From Paguma larvata (lineage: Eukaryota > Chordata > Mammalia > Carnivora > Viverridae): a stretch of 64,000 nt of DNA. Below the pieces are notes generated by a model that saw nothing but the letters and a program-made list of their open reading frames with translations, was not told the origin of the DNA and made no database searches. A program made the position numbers and the translations under genes. Shown here in pieces: positions 1 through 12,248 of this stretch (position 1 is its first letter; the number at the start of each line of letters is the position of its first letter). The DNA lies in NCBI GenBank assembly GCA_030068075.1, contig CM057841.1:45115030-45179029 (forward strand). Reading direction: 5' to 3'.

Positions 1-3000
1 TTTGGTATAATTTTTCTGAAAAAAGTATAATAAAAAATCAGTGATCCAATTTTTATTAGGAAATCAGATTTTACTCTAAACAATCTTTCTAGAAGTATAA
101 TTTTTCACAGTATTTTTATTTGTGATTAAATAATTAAAGCCCTTAGCATATAAAAATCTTTATAATCTGACCTTTACAGATAGGCAATCTATTTTTGAAA
201 TTTGTATTTCTAATATTTATTTGTTTATCATGCATTTACTATGTGGAATGTACGTTCAAAGAAAAATATTTCAAATGGTGGTTAGGACTTTAGGTCAACA
301 CCTTTAATCTGAAGCACTGCAAATATGTGATAAAATAAGTACAAAATAATACTATCAGCTTTAAAATAGATTTAAAATTATCCAGGTACAGTTTAGAGTC
401 AGGTCCTATAATGCCTTCTGTGTGAATCACATTGAAAACATAGGAGCTAAGAGAGGACTATGGACAAAATCTCCAAAAGCAAACAGGTCCCAGGAGGAAC
501 ATTATGATTTTAAACAAAGAAGAGCAACAGTGGCTAAGAAGCCTTAAACCTGGCCCTGATGTTTAATCCTCCATCTCTAAGTTGTTGTGTCTATTATCAA
601 TAACAAAAAGAAGAAATACTGTACTCTCAATGGAACCAGGCACTGGTGTGAACCTCATAGCGAGGAAAGGGACAGAAAGATGGAGAAGAGGAGGAATGCA
701 CAGCAAGACTGACTAGTTAAGTGTGAGAGTTCTGAGGGCTAGTACTGTGCTCCATCATCTTCGTATTTCCTGAGGCCTTTCACAATTCCTGAACCACAGG
801 TGCTGAAAAAATAGTTGTTGTTGAAGGCAAAAAGGAAAAAGAAAGGGACAAAGAAGAGAAAGAAGAATAAAGAGTTCCTATAATATCAAGATAAGGAAGA
901 CTGGATCCTAACTGGCCAAGGAATGCCATTCATGTAAGTTTCACATAATTAACTCAAAGATTACCCGTGTAGTCATTTAAAAGGCCCTGAAAGAATAAAT
1001 TCTATGAATCGAAGTACTGAGTTGAATCTGGAACAATGGGCAATAAGTCCTATTTTTCTGTTCATCGTTCTAGGTAGAAATTAAAACATTTGTTCTCAAT
1101 ACAATGTGCAGTCCCTTACATACGAAACTCTACAACTGTATCATTTTATATTTATTTTAAAATCAAAAATATTCACTTACTGAAACTATGTAAAAGCACC
1201 CCCTAAATATTCACTGAAAAGGACTAAAAGAAAATCCAGTAAAATGCTAATAGCAGTTGTATCAAGTGACTAGATTATGGGTTATTTATTTTCTATTTTT
1301 CTGCAGGTTTGTAACTAATATCTATTAATTTTATAATAGAAAAGGAAACACTTCAGTTTGAAATATAAGGAAAATTTAGCGTATCAATGAATTTGGCAAG
1401 ATAAAGTTTTTATATTCACTTATGCTAGTCAAGCTAGTATTTATGAGATGAAAACAAGTTTATTAATTTAGTAAAACAAAGTATTTCATTTGGGATGAAG
1501 ACTGATGAGTGAGTTGACAAAGTATACACATTATGGCTTAAAGAATAGTCCATGTAACTAAACAATTTCTTAAATGATACTTTTAAAAGCCCTTAAAACT
1601 ACTTTTATTCTCTAAGGCTTAAATGTAAAGATGGAATACATATATATTTAGATCTTCAGACACGTAAAACAATGAAAATGTCAACTAATTCTTAGAAAAG
1701 AAGTCACTGAAACTCATAATTTTTAAGGCACAATGGTTTACAGGTAATTGTATGGGACTTTACTTCTAAATGACACCCAAAAAGTTAAGTCCTCTATCTT
1801 GGTGTATTCTATTCAGAAGTCTTAAAATGACATTCTAACTCCTATGTGTAACATATCTTTCTAGTTGTCTGTCACAAAAAAATAATTTTCACTACAAAAT
1901 GCCTAAAAGGAATTTCACATCACATTATATCTTAATTTTTAGGAGTATTTAGAAGAGACATAGGGGTACTGATTCTCTGGACATTTAGTTGAAAATTTTA
2001 AGAACATGACTAGGAATGTTTAAATACTAAATAGTTCCTTCTTAAATGATTTTGTTTCTAATAAACTCTTTAATATAATACTTTAATTATACAAAAATGC
2101 TATTTCCATCTTGAAGATCAATAAACTGCTGTTTACAACATATTTGAGAGTACATTTCCCATAATTCAGCATTATATAAATTGTAAATTTATGGCACATT
2201 ATTGGATCTAAGGCTATATATACCTTATCCCTCAAAAGATTGCTGAATTTCTCTCATGTTTCTAACACCTTTCTTGTTGAAGAATATAGGACTTTAGCTT
2301 GAGATCCTCTTAATAACTGCTTTCAAAAGCCTATTTTTCAATATATTTACATATTGCTCTATCCTTTCCTTGATATAGTGCTTATAAATTCAAAATTTAA
2401 AATTCCTCCATCACTTCTATTTGCTAGTATCAAATATTTTTCCATTACCTAAGAAGCTGCGCATTTCTTCTGCTGTTTGATGAATTTCTGTCCCATGACT
2501 TATTTCATGAGAGATTTTGTCTTGACAAATGTTATTATACTTTTTCCCTGGGTAACCTCAAATCACTTCTAAGATATATCTATCATACAAAAGCAGAAGC
2601 AGAAAAGATGTAGATCAAGATATCTCTTAATAGGAACTGCAAATGATATGTGTTGACTAACCCTATATCAAAATTCTCTTTGTGACAACTTCAAATTGTA
2701 GGAGATTCTGACAACCTCAAATTGTAGGAGACTGAGGACAACCTCAAACTATAGGACCATAATCTGCCAAGCAAAAAAGTAATCTCTTAAAATCCAATGA
2801 ATTAAATTTTGTCAAATTATATTGAATGTAGTAGGAAAATGTAACTTAAAAAGTCTAGCAATTAAATATAATAAAAGTACTAAAAGAAATAAAAAGTTAA
2901 AAATATGCCACAGTATTCTATACTACAGCAATAAATATTCTATAATATAGCCATTGAAATATATTTATTTGCAAATATATTTATAGTGAGTGCTGCGAAC

Positions 3001-3620
3001 TGGCAGAGATGAATGAGAACTCAAATATGTACCATGATCCTGTTCTATCATGCTTCCAATACATAAACCCAGAATCACAGGAAAAATTTTTTTAAATGTC
3101 AGGAGAATGTATTAAAGAAAAAGCTTAAGGTAAAAACATGAATCGATGTAGTTTTTTCTTGTTTTCATCAAATAAAAGAAAAAGTCGAATCCTTACAGAA
3201 ATGGAAATGGGTTGAACCATATGGGGAGACAACATGAAAGAAAACAAACTAGCTCTTTCTGAATGTTTTGAGTTGTTTTAACTATAGCCATTACATTGCT
3301 AGTTGTTTGAATAAAAATATTTTGAAATCCTTTTAAAATATAAATCCATTTGAAATTTAAAAATTATTTCAAAACAGATTATTTTCTACTACTCAATCAT
3401 ACCCATAATAAGATACCTATTGCTAAAATCTATTAATATGTTTTTCTCTAGTGAAACTTGGTAATTTTAAGTTCAAATTTTCATGTACTTCAATGACAAA
3501 ATCAGTATTTGCTTTTATATTCAAACTTAAGCTGAGCAATTACGAAAACTGGGGAATGATTTATTTTGTTTGTATGTTTTGCACAACGGTGATAGAACTT
3601 TAAAAAATGTGAATACCAAC
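1..3620 (-). other. NFAT5: NFAT5 intron 3 (partial)
   Basis: AT-rich intronic DNA downstream of exon 3 in transcript order. I looked for the next exon (encoding TLENQKG onward) and did not find it, so it lies left of the window. No SINE, recognisable LINE, RNA gene or satellite is visible. A short direct repeat near 2683-2755 contains three spaced copies of a motif like GACAACCTCAAATTGTAGGA. Confidence 0.9.
3612..3620 (-). promoter_or_regulatory. NFAT5: 5' splice site of NFAT5 exon 3, with a competing GT 4 nt downstream
   Basis: The donor that preserves the known protein frame is AATGG|GTTGGT. A second GT (GTTG|GTATTC) follows 4 nt later. Using it would add four bases and shift the frame. 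The first was chosen because the known protein continues Asn-Gly-Thr-Leu. Confidence 0.75.
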
Positions 3621-4179
3621 CCATTTCCTGCTTTTGAGTTGCCTTTGTTGTCCGTGGTAAGCTGAGAAAGCACATAGTGAGGTGCTTTGGCACTGTCGGC
3701 ATCAAATATATCCATATTAGATTCTTCACAATCTCGTCGTTTGACCCCCGGCCTCTGCTTTGGATTTCGTTTTCGTGATTTACGAGGTACCTCAGTGTTA
3801 TCATTGTAGGAACTGGTGCTCATGTTACTGAAGTTGGAGGGGGAATCCTCCATCCACATACTGCAGCTCTGCTCTGATTCCAATCCACACCCCTCATCCT
3901 GGCAGGACATCCGACTGTTATCCAGCAAGTCCTCAGGTGGTGGTGAGATGTACAAGACTGTGTGCCTCTTCGGTGTTGATGGATGCTGCTGAACTGTGTT
4001 ACTGGTTAACTGCTTTTCACTTACCCCTCTGTTACTTACCCCCAAGGCTGAGGAGCAGCTCTCCACTTGCATAGCCTTGCTGTCGGTGACTGAGGTAGAA
4101 TAAATGGTAGGGCTGGAAGAGGTGGTAAAGGAGCTGCAAGCACCGCCCATGGAGGAAGAGGAGGGAGCTGAAGAAGCAT
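3621..4179 (-). CDS. NFAT5: NFAT5 coding exon 3 (residues 67-253)
   Basis: NFAT5 (TonEBP) is a Rel-family transcription factor that switches on osmoprotective genes in hypertonic cells and shuttles between cytoplasm and nucleus. The exon is 559 nt. It starts with the last two bases of the Asp67 codon (acceptor GCAG|AT) and ends with two bases of the Gly253 codon (donor GG|GTTGGT). The frame is open throughout. Visible in order: a Ser/Thr-rich stretch (about 68-100) with MGGACSS at Met77, where the short isoform starts; the region known in human as the auxiliary export domain (132-156, with SPPPEDLL); and a bipartite basic nuclear localisation signal (199-216, RKSRKR then KRRD). Thr135, Tyr143, Ser155 and Ser158, reported phosphosites in human, are all present. 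The DNA-binding Rel domain is encoded outside the window. From memory, the human protein has Val where this one has Leu at 112. Identification is by protein similarity recalled from the family and is very secure. Confidence 0.97.
4148..4150 (-). promoter_or_regulatory. NFAT5: Internal ATG (Met77) starting the short NFAT5 isoform
   Basis: This ATG is in frame with exon 3 and starts MGGACSS. The context is CCTCCATGG: G at +4 but T at -3. Human isoform a starts at this residue. Its Gly2 and Cys5 form an N-myristoylation/palmitoylation signal reported to anchor that isoform at membranes. Here the motif is intact. Confidence 0.7.
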
Positions 4180-4200
4180 CTGCGGTGTACAATTTAAGAG
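4180..4200 (-). promoter_or_regulatory. NFAT5: 3' splice site of NFAT5 exon 3
   Basis: The minus strand reads TTACTCTTAAATTGTACACCGCAG then the exon (the last 21 intron bases are within this range). The pyrimidine tract is short and interrupted compared with that of exon 2, so this acceptor looks weaker. Confidence 0.85.
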
Positions 4201-7154
4201 TAAATACACTATACATGTTTTCACCTATGCTGGCTAGCAGTCCCATTGAAAATGTGATTTGTGAAATGATTGTTTTTCCCCAAAATGAATAGTTGGAATT
4301 TGGTTAAGTTTTAGAATATAAATGCTTCAAGCAATACAAAGCCTAAAAAATGCAATTTTAAAAAATGCCCAAATAGCAATATTTTACTTCTGTTATAATT
4401 GATAGATTTTTTAAAATCTAGTTTAATGTTTAAAGCTGTAAAGCAAGAATAAAGCTTTTATTGCCTCAGCTGGATATTCTGTTGAATTTTAATCATTTAA
4501 AATAATAAAGAAAACCCCAATACGAAATATATGCTTGTGGTCCACATTCAATGCCAATTAAATAATTTATTATAGAATTTGAAAAGTGGGACTGTGCTTA
4601 GCCACAAAATATTAAAATAAGTTTCTAACCTATGAAGCAGAGAACTACAGGTCATTTTTAATGCAGACACTCCCTGCTTCAGAGGCAAATCCTGGAATAA
4701 AAATATGAGAAAATAAATGAGAAAAGAGCTGCTGATTATTCCAGATATCAATTATAAAATGAGAAATAAATAGAAAAAATATATAATCAACTGAATTGGA
4801 GGCAAAATGGAACTGGTACCATCACTATGATTATTGTAAAATCTAGAATTAAGGTGAAAAAAGTTTGATTTGGAATATGCTGGGCTGTGGAAGATAAGGA
4901 AGTTAACCACTGAGAGTATCCAGAAGTTAAAAATGGCAGTTCTAAACTCTGATCTCTAAAATAAATATATCCATCCTTTATGGCAGAATGAAAGCAGAGT
5001 AAGAACTGATTATTGGATGGATTTTTCTTACAATGTACTTAATTACACACTCAGCAATTGGTTACCACTTTCCATTTCCTCTCTCTTTAAAGGGCCTGCT
5101 TGATTTTAACCATTTAGGGAATTTCTTAATATGAGTAGCAGTAACTTTTATTGACTGAGTCTAACAAAAAAGAGTTAAACAAAAAAACCTCAGGTCCTGG
5201 GGAAGGTGTTTTGTAAAAGCCATTTATTTATTATATATAGCAAAAAAGATTTAAGTAGACCTTGTCAAAATGTGGCAACTGGCAGAACGGCTTGTTGAAA
5301 AATAGTATTACTTTAACCCTTAACAGCACAACCTCAGAAGCACACTAATAACATTAAGGTTGGAAGCTGTCAGTTCTAAAATTTTAAAAATACCATTTGA
5401 TCTTGTGTAAGATATGGAAAGGTTAATAGTCATACACACACAAAACTAAAAATACATAATATGTGACAGAGAACTAAAATTATATGTTTAAAGCTAAAAT
5501 TACTTTTTATTTATAGCCAAGTATGCCACTGTGTTAAAGTGGTAGGATAAAACTTAAAAGTGTGATGGGCAATTATTGGAATTGCAACATTCTTATCAAT
5601 TATGATGTAAAGAGTGAAATGTTAAGAATGCCAATGTTTAGATAATCAAAAGCCAAGTGCCAAAGATCATTCTTAAATTAAAAACATGTACCAGAACACT
5701 TAAATTATTTAAAATTACTAAATTCACCCATAATTTTTTCACTGCTGTCAAGGCTGAAGAGCACAGTAATTAATATTAGCCATTAATGATATGATCTAAA
5801 TAATGCCACATGGTAATGGTTTTCCCAACTACCAGAAGTCAAAGAACCTAGAGCAATAAGATGATACCAGTTCCATTTTCCAGTTTGTATCCTTGTCAAA
5901 TGCAGTAGCTGAAATTGGAAAATTCAGTCACTTTAAACTGCATTCCAATTTAAAGAAAAATTTATCAATTTCGTATCATGCATTAATGCAATGTTTTCTT
6001 AGTAAATAAATATTTTAAAAGATTTGTAAAAAACTACAAAATCTAGATGCTAATGTCAGTGATAGTTTAGGAGCTGATTTGTAGCCACTTTGGGTTTAAA
6101 TTAACAAGTTTTTCCTTGTTTTTTTGAAAAATACTATAAAAATCATTTAAAAAATAGAAAAGGTATTATGTATAACATTCCTCCATCTGTTCCAACTATT
6201 GGCAAAATTGAAACTAAATTTTTGTGTGTGTATAAGCCTCTGTTGTTCATCTTCAGAGAAATAAAAGTATGCAGCATGCAGTATTTGCAGGGGAACACAC
6301 AAAACATGCAGCATGAATGCTGTGGACATGTATGTCTATGCAGCGACTTTCCTCCCCCCACCCCTTTTTGAGTCTAAGTACCATGCACATGAGAATGCAG
6401 AATATGAACATCTCAGGGATCCCTGTCCATGACAGATGGAAAGTACTGGTGAAAAGCAATCATGAACTCAAAAGCAAGTCATGTGACATTTATGAATTTA
6501 ATATGCAAGACATTGCCTAGCATTGCTCTAAGTTATATATGATTTTATCTTGCAAATCTTAACAAAACAGTCATGGTTATAAAACCCAATTGATATAGTC
6601 ATACATAAATGTCTGTTCTGGGACAGGTATGCCAAACTGTGATCTCATACCCTACATAAATTAAAATGTTCTATACATTTTCCTTGGACACCTAACATAT
6701 AATTTTTATATTTTACCTGCAGTTTCCTGGACATACTTATTAAATAAAAAAGTTCATTAGCACAAAACTATGAAATTGAAAACATAAACTCTGTCACTAG
6801 ACAGCAGTAAGCATCCTCTAATTTAAAAATAGCATTACTCTTTAAAGCTATCTCAGTTTGAGCCTAGATTACAAAGATTCTACTCATTTTAAGACTCTAA
6901 CAAGTAAGACAATTTTTTAAACTATAAAACTCTTTACAACAATATCAGTGTTACTTTGATGATGATGGTAATGGTGTATAAAATCCTTCGCATAAAGATG
7001 TTACATTCTGGTTAGCAAGATATCACCTAAATGTAATAATGTTGCCAAATGAAGGGGTGAAGTGGAGAACTATGGGCCTCTTGAGAACACGTACATTTCT
7101 CAGACCCTCCCAATATTAACACAGTGTTTTGCATGTAGTAAACTTCAACTTTTT

Positions 7155-7235
7155 TTTTTAAGTAAGCTCCATATCCAGTGTGGAGCCCAAAATGGAGCTT
7201 GAACTCACCACCCTGAGATCAAGACCTGAGCTGTA
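7155..7235 (-). mobile_element. Old CAN-SINE fragment
   Basis: It reads AAGTAAGCTCC...GTGGAGCCC...GAGATCAAGACCTGAGCTG, the older carnivore-wide subfamily. Similar flanks (aacttcaactttt at 7142 and aaattcaactttt at 7236) look like a target-site duplication. The tRNA head end is missing. Confidence 0.7.
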
Positions 7236-7500
7236 AAAATTCAACTTTTGATTAAATTAATTGGAAGCCAATATTTGATATGTACGTTGAATTATATTAA
7301 AATTATATTGGCTAACAAATGTACCAATGTGTCCATGTTAAACACATCAGGTTTTTAAGAAAAGGATGTACTACTCAAAGTGTTTATATTATTACCATAA
7401 AGGCATTACCTGGTACAGGGAAGGGTTTAGAAGTAACATAAGAGTTTAGAGGTAACTATTTGCTATTTCTACAAACAGTGTGCTAATAACTTTCTTTTCT

Positions 7501-7613
7501 TTTTTAAGAATTTTATTTTTAAGTAATCTTTACCCCCACTGCGGGGTTCAAACTCACATCCCTGAGATCAAGAGTTGTATGCTCCACTGAATTAGACAGC
7601 CAGGCATGCCTCA
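7501..7613 (-). mobile_element. Old CAN-SINE (SINEC_c-like)
   Basis: Poly-T start, then TAAGTAATCTTTACCCCCACTG and an end near CCAGGCATGCC. Flanking copies of gtgctaataactttctttt (7481) and gtactaataactttctttct (7614) are a clear target-site duplication of about 19 bp. Confidence 0.85.
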
Positions 7614-9470
7614 GTACTAATAACTTTCTTTCTTGAAATTATACATAAGCCAAATTATCTACTTGTGTATTAATCCATAAATTTACTTAGAATAAAAAAT
7701 CCTTAATACTATCTATTAAAAATGCATAAATGATATTAAAAACACTTTAGATTTCTAAACACAATTTCTCATTCCCAAGCAGTCCCAGAAAAGCACTAAA
7801 AAACATTCCTGGGAATACTGTAAATGTACTTAAAATATCTACAAAGATTTTTCAGTCACTAAATCATTAAATGTCAAGAAACAGCTTAATTGACATTTTG
7901 TAGAACTAAAATGCTAATGTAATCCTGCCTCATCTATATATTCTTTTTTAAGTTGTTATAAACAAAATATGCTAATTACGCCTTTCTTTTTTGGTTTTGA
8001 GTCTCCATTTTTATCTGTTAGGAATGTAGACTGTGTTTCATTGCTATATGTTAAAAACAAAAAACTCCAACATAAAAAAATGTTAATAACTGCTTTTATT
8101 TTCCTACTAAGCAGAACAGTCATAATGTATTTCTGTTTTATACTTTTGTAATTTTATTTGTTCTTTAAATCCCTTACCAATCCTTCACAAAGTTATTTTC
8201 CTTAAATTTTTTTCTTAAACTTATTCTCTTACCTAAGTAACACGTGAATAAATTTTTATTATTCATTTTTTCTTTTATGTAAAAATTATCTTTGAACCTA
8301 GAGGAATTTTATTTTTCTGTAACATTTTCTGTGACTAGAGAGCATGGTAAACCAAAGGGAAAACCATTTTCTGCATTTACGAATAGACATTTATAATCTC
8401 AAAACAAGAGATTAATTTTAAAATGTGTAAGTGAAGGGAAGTATCACATATATAGTGTTCTATGTCTACACCTAATAATCCTATTATTAGCATGAGCCAA
8501 TCACTAGACCAAATGCCAGTAATGACGGTGAACTGAAGTTGTATATTCTTATATGCTTTTAAGAAGTGATGGAATCATTAGAGTTCACCATGAACATTCC
8601 AAGGAGCTGGGACAAAAAGAGTGGCAGAGAATGCTTTCCCAGATACTCTAGAATTTATACATATCATTAATTTGATGAGAAAGATAAAAATGGGACTTTT
8701 AAAAGATACCACATATAGAAACTCGTGTAGATTTTAGTATTCCTTGCTTAAACTGTATTTTGAAATTAAGAACTATAGATTTGTGAATTAGGAATTATTT
8801 TAACTACCATATCATTTTAGTGCTTAAAATATCATTAAAAAAAGAGATGACACTTTATATGGAACTAATTAAACTTTTTATAGAAAGCTTTGAAATTGGA
8901 AACATTCTTTAACGTCACTAAAAGAAACAAATACTTTCACTAATTTAAAAGATGTGACAGAAATGACATTTAACTGAGCTTCCAAGATGAAAACGTGATC
9001 CTTAGCATTTAAATATGCACATATATTTTATAACTTTCCCAAATCAGGGCAAAATCAGTTGAGCTTCCTAAAAATGTCACTAAAACAAAGGCCAAAAAAT
9101 TTTGCAAGTGTGCTTAAGTGAACCAATAGTGGAACGGAGAAGGAGTAAACGACTGACTGTTCAGAAAATAATCTTAAAAAACAATTCAGATATTTCTGGC
9201 CTAAAACACTTATTGTTCAACCTTAGTTATCCTTTTTAAGTATTTCATTTTTCTTTCTGGTAACAATGACTTCAAATCTAAACATCTTGCCTGATAAAAG
9301 TCACCAGATACAAGTACAAAATTTCAGATCAAAGAAGAAAGATATCGAGAGAAAAAAAATTATGAGGCCAACATTCATGTTGTTAAGGGATTGAAAAATC
9401 TAGAACACACAAAGTGGCTGCAAACCTGCTTTGTCAACACCTTACATGCCAACCTTCATTTTCTACTTTT

Positions 9471-9486
9471 CTTCTTCTTCTTCTTA
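9471..9486. repeat. Short (CTT)n tract
   Basis: Five CTT units, too short to be highly mutable. Confidence 0.7.
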
Positions 9487-9562
9487 TAGTATTAACGTAA
9501 AGTTTAAAACTTTACAAAAAGTTTTAGTTTCAATCAGTATCAATCCACTATTTAGAAACAAC

Positions 9563-9616
9563 AAAAAAAAAAAAAAAAAAGGAAGGAAGGAAGGAAGAAA
9601 GAAAGAAAGAAAAAAA
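9563..9616. repeat. A18 run followed by (GGAA)n/(GAAA)n
   Basis: A purine-only tract: an A run, four to five GGAA units, then GAAA units. No retroposon body precedes the A run, so its origin is unclear. On the transcribed strand it is a pyrimidine tract. Confidence 0.9.
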
Positions 9617-10682
9617 GACTTATGAAGAAGTCTGAAAACGAGACCGACCTATACCCTGGGTGAGATTGGATGGGTTAAGTGTCTCTGGCACTATTTGTCT
9701 TCACTATTGACAGACACTGTCACACAACCCACCACACGATGCCTGTCTCTGAATGGCGAAGCTAGAATGCAAGTTAAGTGTATTAATAGAAAAAACAACT
9801 AGCATCCCAGCATATAAAATAAGCAATCCAGATTACTTTACCAAAAACAAAAGCAAAAAACAAAAATTGTAGGGTTGATCATTTAATTTACATGTTTAAC
9901 AATTTCAATTTCCCATTTGTACTTTTCCCACCCAACATAAGTTTACATGCCACAATAAGCAATGTTTTAAAACTTTAAAAAAATTAAATTATCAACATCC
10001 AAATAAATGCCATGTGGAAAAATTTCTTATCCAAAATTTTGTTTAACTCATATTCACCAATTTGTCCTCCTGATTACTAATGCAATCTAATCCATAAGCC
10101 AGAATGCTCTCTCTCTCAGATGTTTTTAGGCTGTGCCTTTACCAAATTCCCTTATAGAGTAGAAGAGAATATGCTTAGACCAATACACTCAAGCAGAAAG
10201 ACATATCTGCATTTTAGCAGCAAAAGAATCTTTTCATTTCTCAGGCCAACTTTCTTTATAGCCCTAAAGAAAACCTAAAAAAGGTTTTCACTTTTAAACT
10301 ATATAAAATGTTTGATCCTAGAGGCTCTATTTTAAAAAATAATCAGCACTGCTGCGGAAGCTGAAACATTTGTTACTGATTTATTGGAAACCATCTTTTT
10401 CTTCCCCAGTCCAAGAAACTGCCAGTCAGGGTTCTAATACTACACAATAATTATTCTATTTTTAATCTAAATTCTCCTAAAATAATTATTTTTACCTAGT
10501 CAGAGTGTCATTAATATATTCACAGAATATTTATTAAAGAATGTTTCCTGAAAAATAAATTGCTTACAAAGTGTCCTGACATTTATAGCAATGTTTTAAA
10601 TATATCTTTTGTCTTATTCAACCCTAAGTATCTAAGCACAGTGTAAAATATGTACTAGGTATATATTATGCAATTTGGTTTT

Positions 10683-10787
10683 TATTTTTTTAATTTTTAT
10701 TTAAAATTTTTATAAGTTTATTATTTTGAGAGAGAGAGGAAGTGTGAGAAGGGGAGGGGCAGCGAGGGGAGGAAGAGGGAGAGAGAA

Positions 10788-10830
<43 letters not shown>

Positions 10831-10959
10831 AGAACCCAAGCAGACTCCATGCTGTCAGTGCAGAGACCAACATGGGGCTTGAACTCAGAAATCATGAGAT
10901 CACAACCTGAACTGAAACCAAGAGCTGGACGCTTAACCAACTGTGCCATCAGGTGCCCC
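10683..10959 (-). mobile_element. Felid SINE with expanded GA tract
   Basis: It starts in T-rich sequence (tail) and ends CAGGTGCCCC (head). The GA tract inside has expanded to about 33 bp (10795-10827). Confidence 0.9.
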
Positions 10960-11179
10960 TGAATTTTTTTTTTAATTGTTTCCTGTTGGAAAAGAAAGAT
11001 GCTTTCTATCATCCAGTGATTTCAGTACTACTGGGCAGCATCACTGGTCAATACTGGTGAAGACACTAAAGCCCAGAAAGAATCCTTTACCTCAAATAGA
11101 TTAAATGCAAAAGCGAATACTTATACTAACTGAGAACTGTATTTATTGCATTGTCAAAAACTCCAAGAAGTACAGGCTT

Positions 11180-11199
11180 AAAAAAAAAAAAAAAAAAAA
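11180..11199. repeat. Poly(A) run, A20
   Basis: An isolated A20 with no recognisable retroposon upstream. Confidence 0.85.
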
Positions 11200-11622
11200 G
11201 ACAATCATTTTACTACTTGAAAGGGAATGTTAACAGAAAAACAGAGATTATCACTATATTAACTTAGATAAAAATTAAAGAGAAAAACAGTCTGAAGGAT
11301 GCTATTTGAAGGTTACCTCATGCTTTACCATGTAATACATTTTAATATATTTAGATGAAATAATAAAGGTATTCCTGCCAACTCTAGTCCAATGTCTTCA
11401 CATTTCTTTGTTTTAGACTAGGAGAAAAGGCAAAAGAAAATAGTATTTGTATCATAGTCTTGTAATATAATTAATCAGGTTTTACCTCTGGGTCTGTATT
11501 AGATTGGATATTAGATCCAATTGCAGACAAGAAAAAAGTGTCTAAGCAAAAAATAGAAGGTAAGTCATACATTGCGCTACCAGAAGTTTTGATATCCTAT
11601 CATGCGAATGTATCACTTCACT

Positions 11623-11638
11623 AAAAAAAAAAAAAAAA
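11623..11638. repeat. Poly(A) run, A16
   Basis: An A-run followed by A-rich sequence (aaacaaaacaaaaaac). No retroposon body is recognised. Confidence 0.8.
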
Positions 11639-12014
11639 TGAAACAAAACAAAAAACAAGTGGGAAGAGAATTCTAGGAAGAACTCTTAAATAGTCACCTT
11701 TCAGAACATCCCTTTGGGAAATGTCTGTTCTCCCTATGACTCATCATCTTTTATATACAAGGGCTCCTATTGAGAGACTGTCAATATGAAAGAATAAGTC
11801 AGAATGTAAACACCATGACCCAAAAGTGGCTCTATCTTGGCTGACAGGCAAAATTCAAAATAAGGTAAAAAACAGACTGGATGAGAATGGAAAGAAAGCA
11901 GCAAAATAAGGTTTAAAACCTTACTTATATAAAAATAAGATCTATTTTTTAAGACTTTATTAATAAATGAAAGGAGACTACACGTGTGGGAGAAAAGTCA
12001 ATGTTTACAGAATG

Positions 12015-12120
12015 ATTGCTTAATTGTCAGGTAGTGTTAAGTATTTTACATATTTATCTTCATAATAACTTTAAGAAAAAGTTGGTATCAGTGTCTATTC
12101 ACAGAGGCAATATTACAAAT
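12015..12120 (+). mobile_element. Possible MIR remnant
   Basis: Resembles the MIR core (taagtattttacatatttatcttcataataac...). It is strongly diverged, so this is a weak call. Confidence 0.35.
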
Positions 12121-12214
12121 TTAACTTCCACAAGATTCTGTCTATATGATAAAATGATATGATAGTAATCAGATTCAAATTAGATCCTTAAGATTCCAAA
12201 ACTCGTATTATAAT

Positions 12215-12216
<2 letters not shown>

Positions 12217-12247
<31 letters not shown>
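12217..12247. repeat. (GT)15 microsatellite
   Basis: An uninterrupted GT tract of 31 bp, long enough to be polymorphic. Confidence 0.95.
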
Positions 12248-12248
<1 letters not shown>

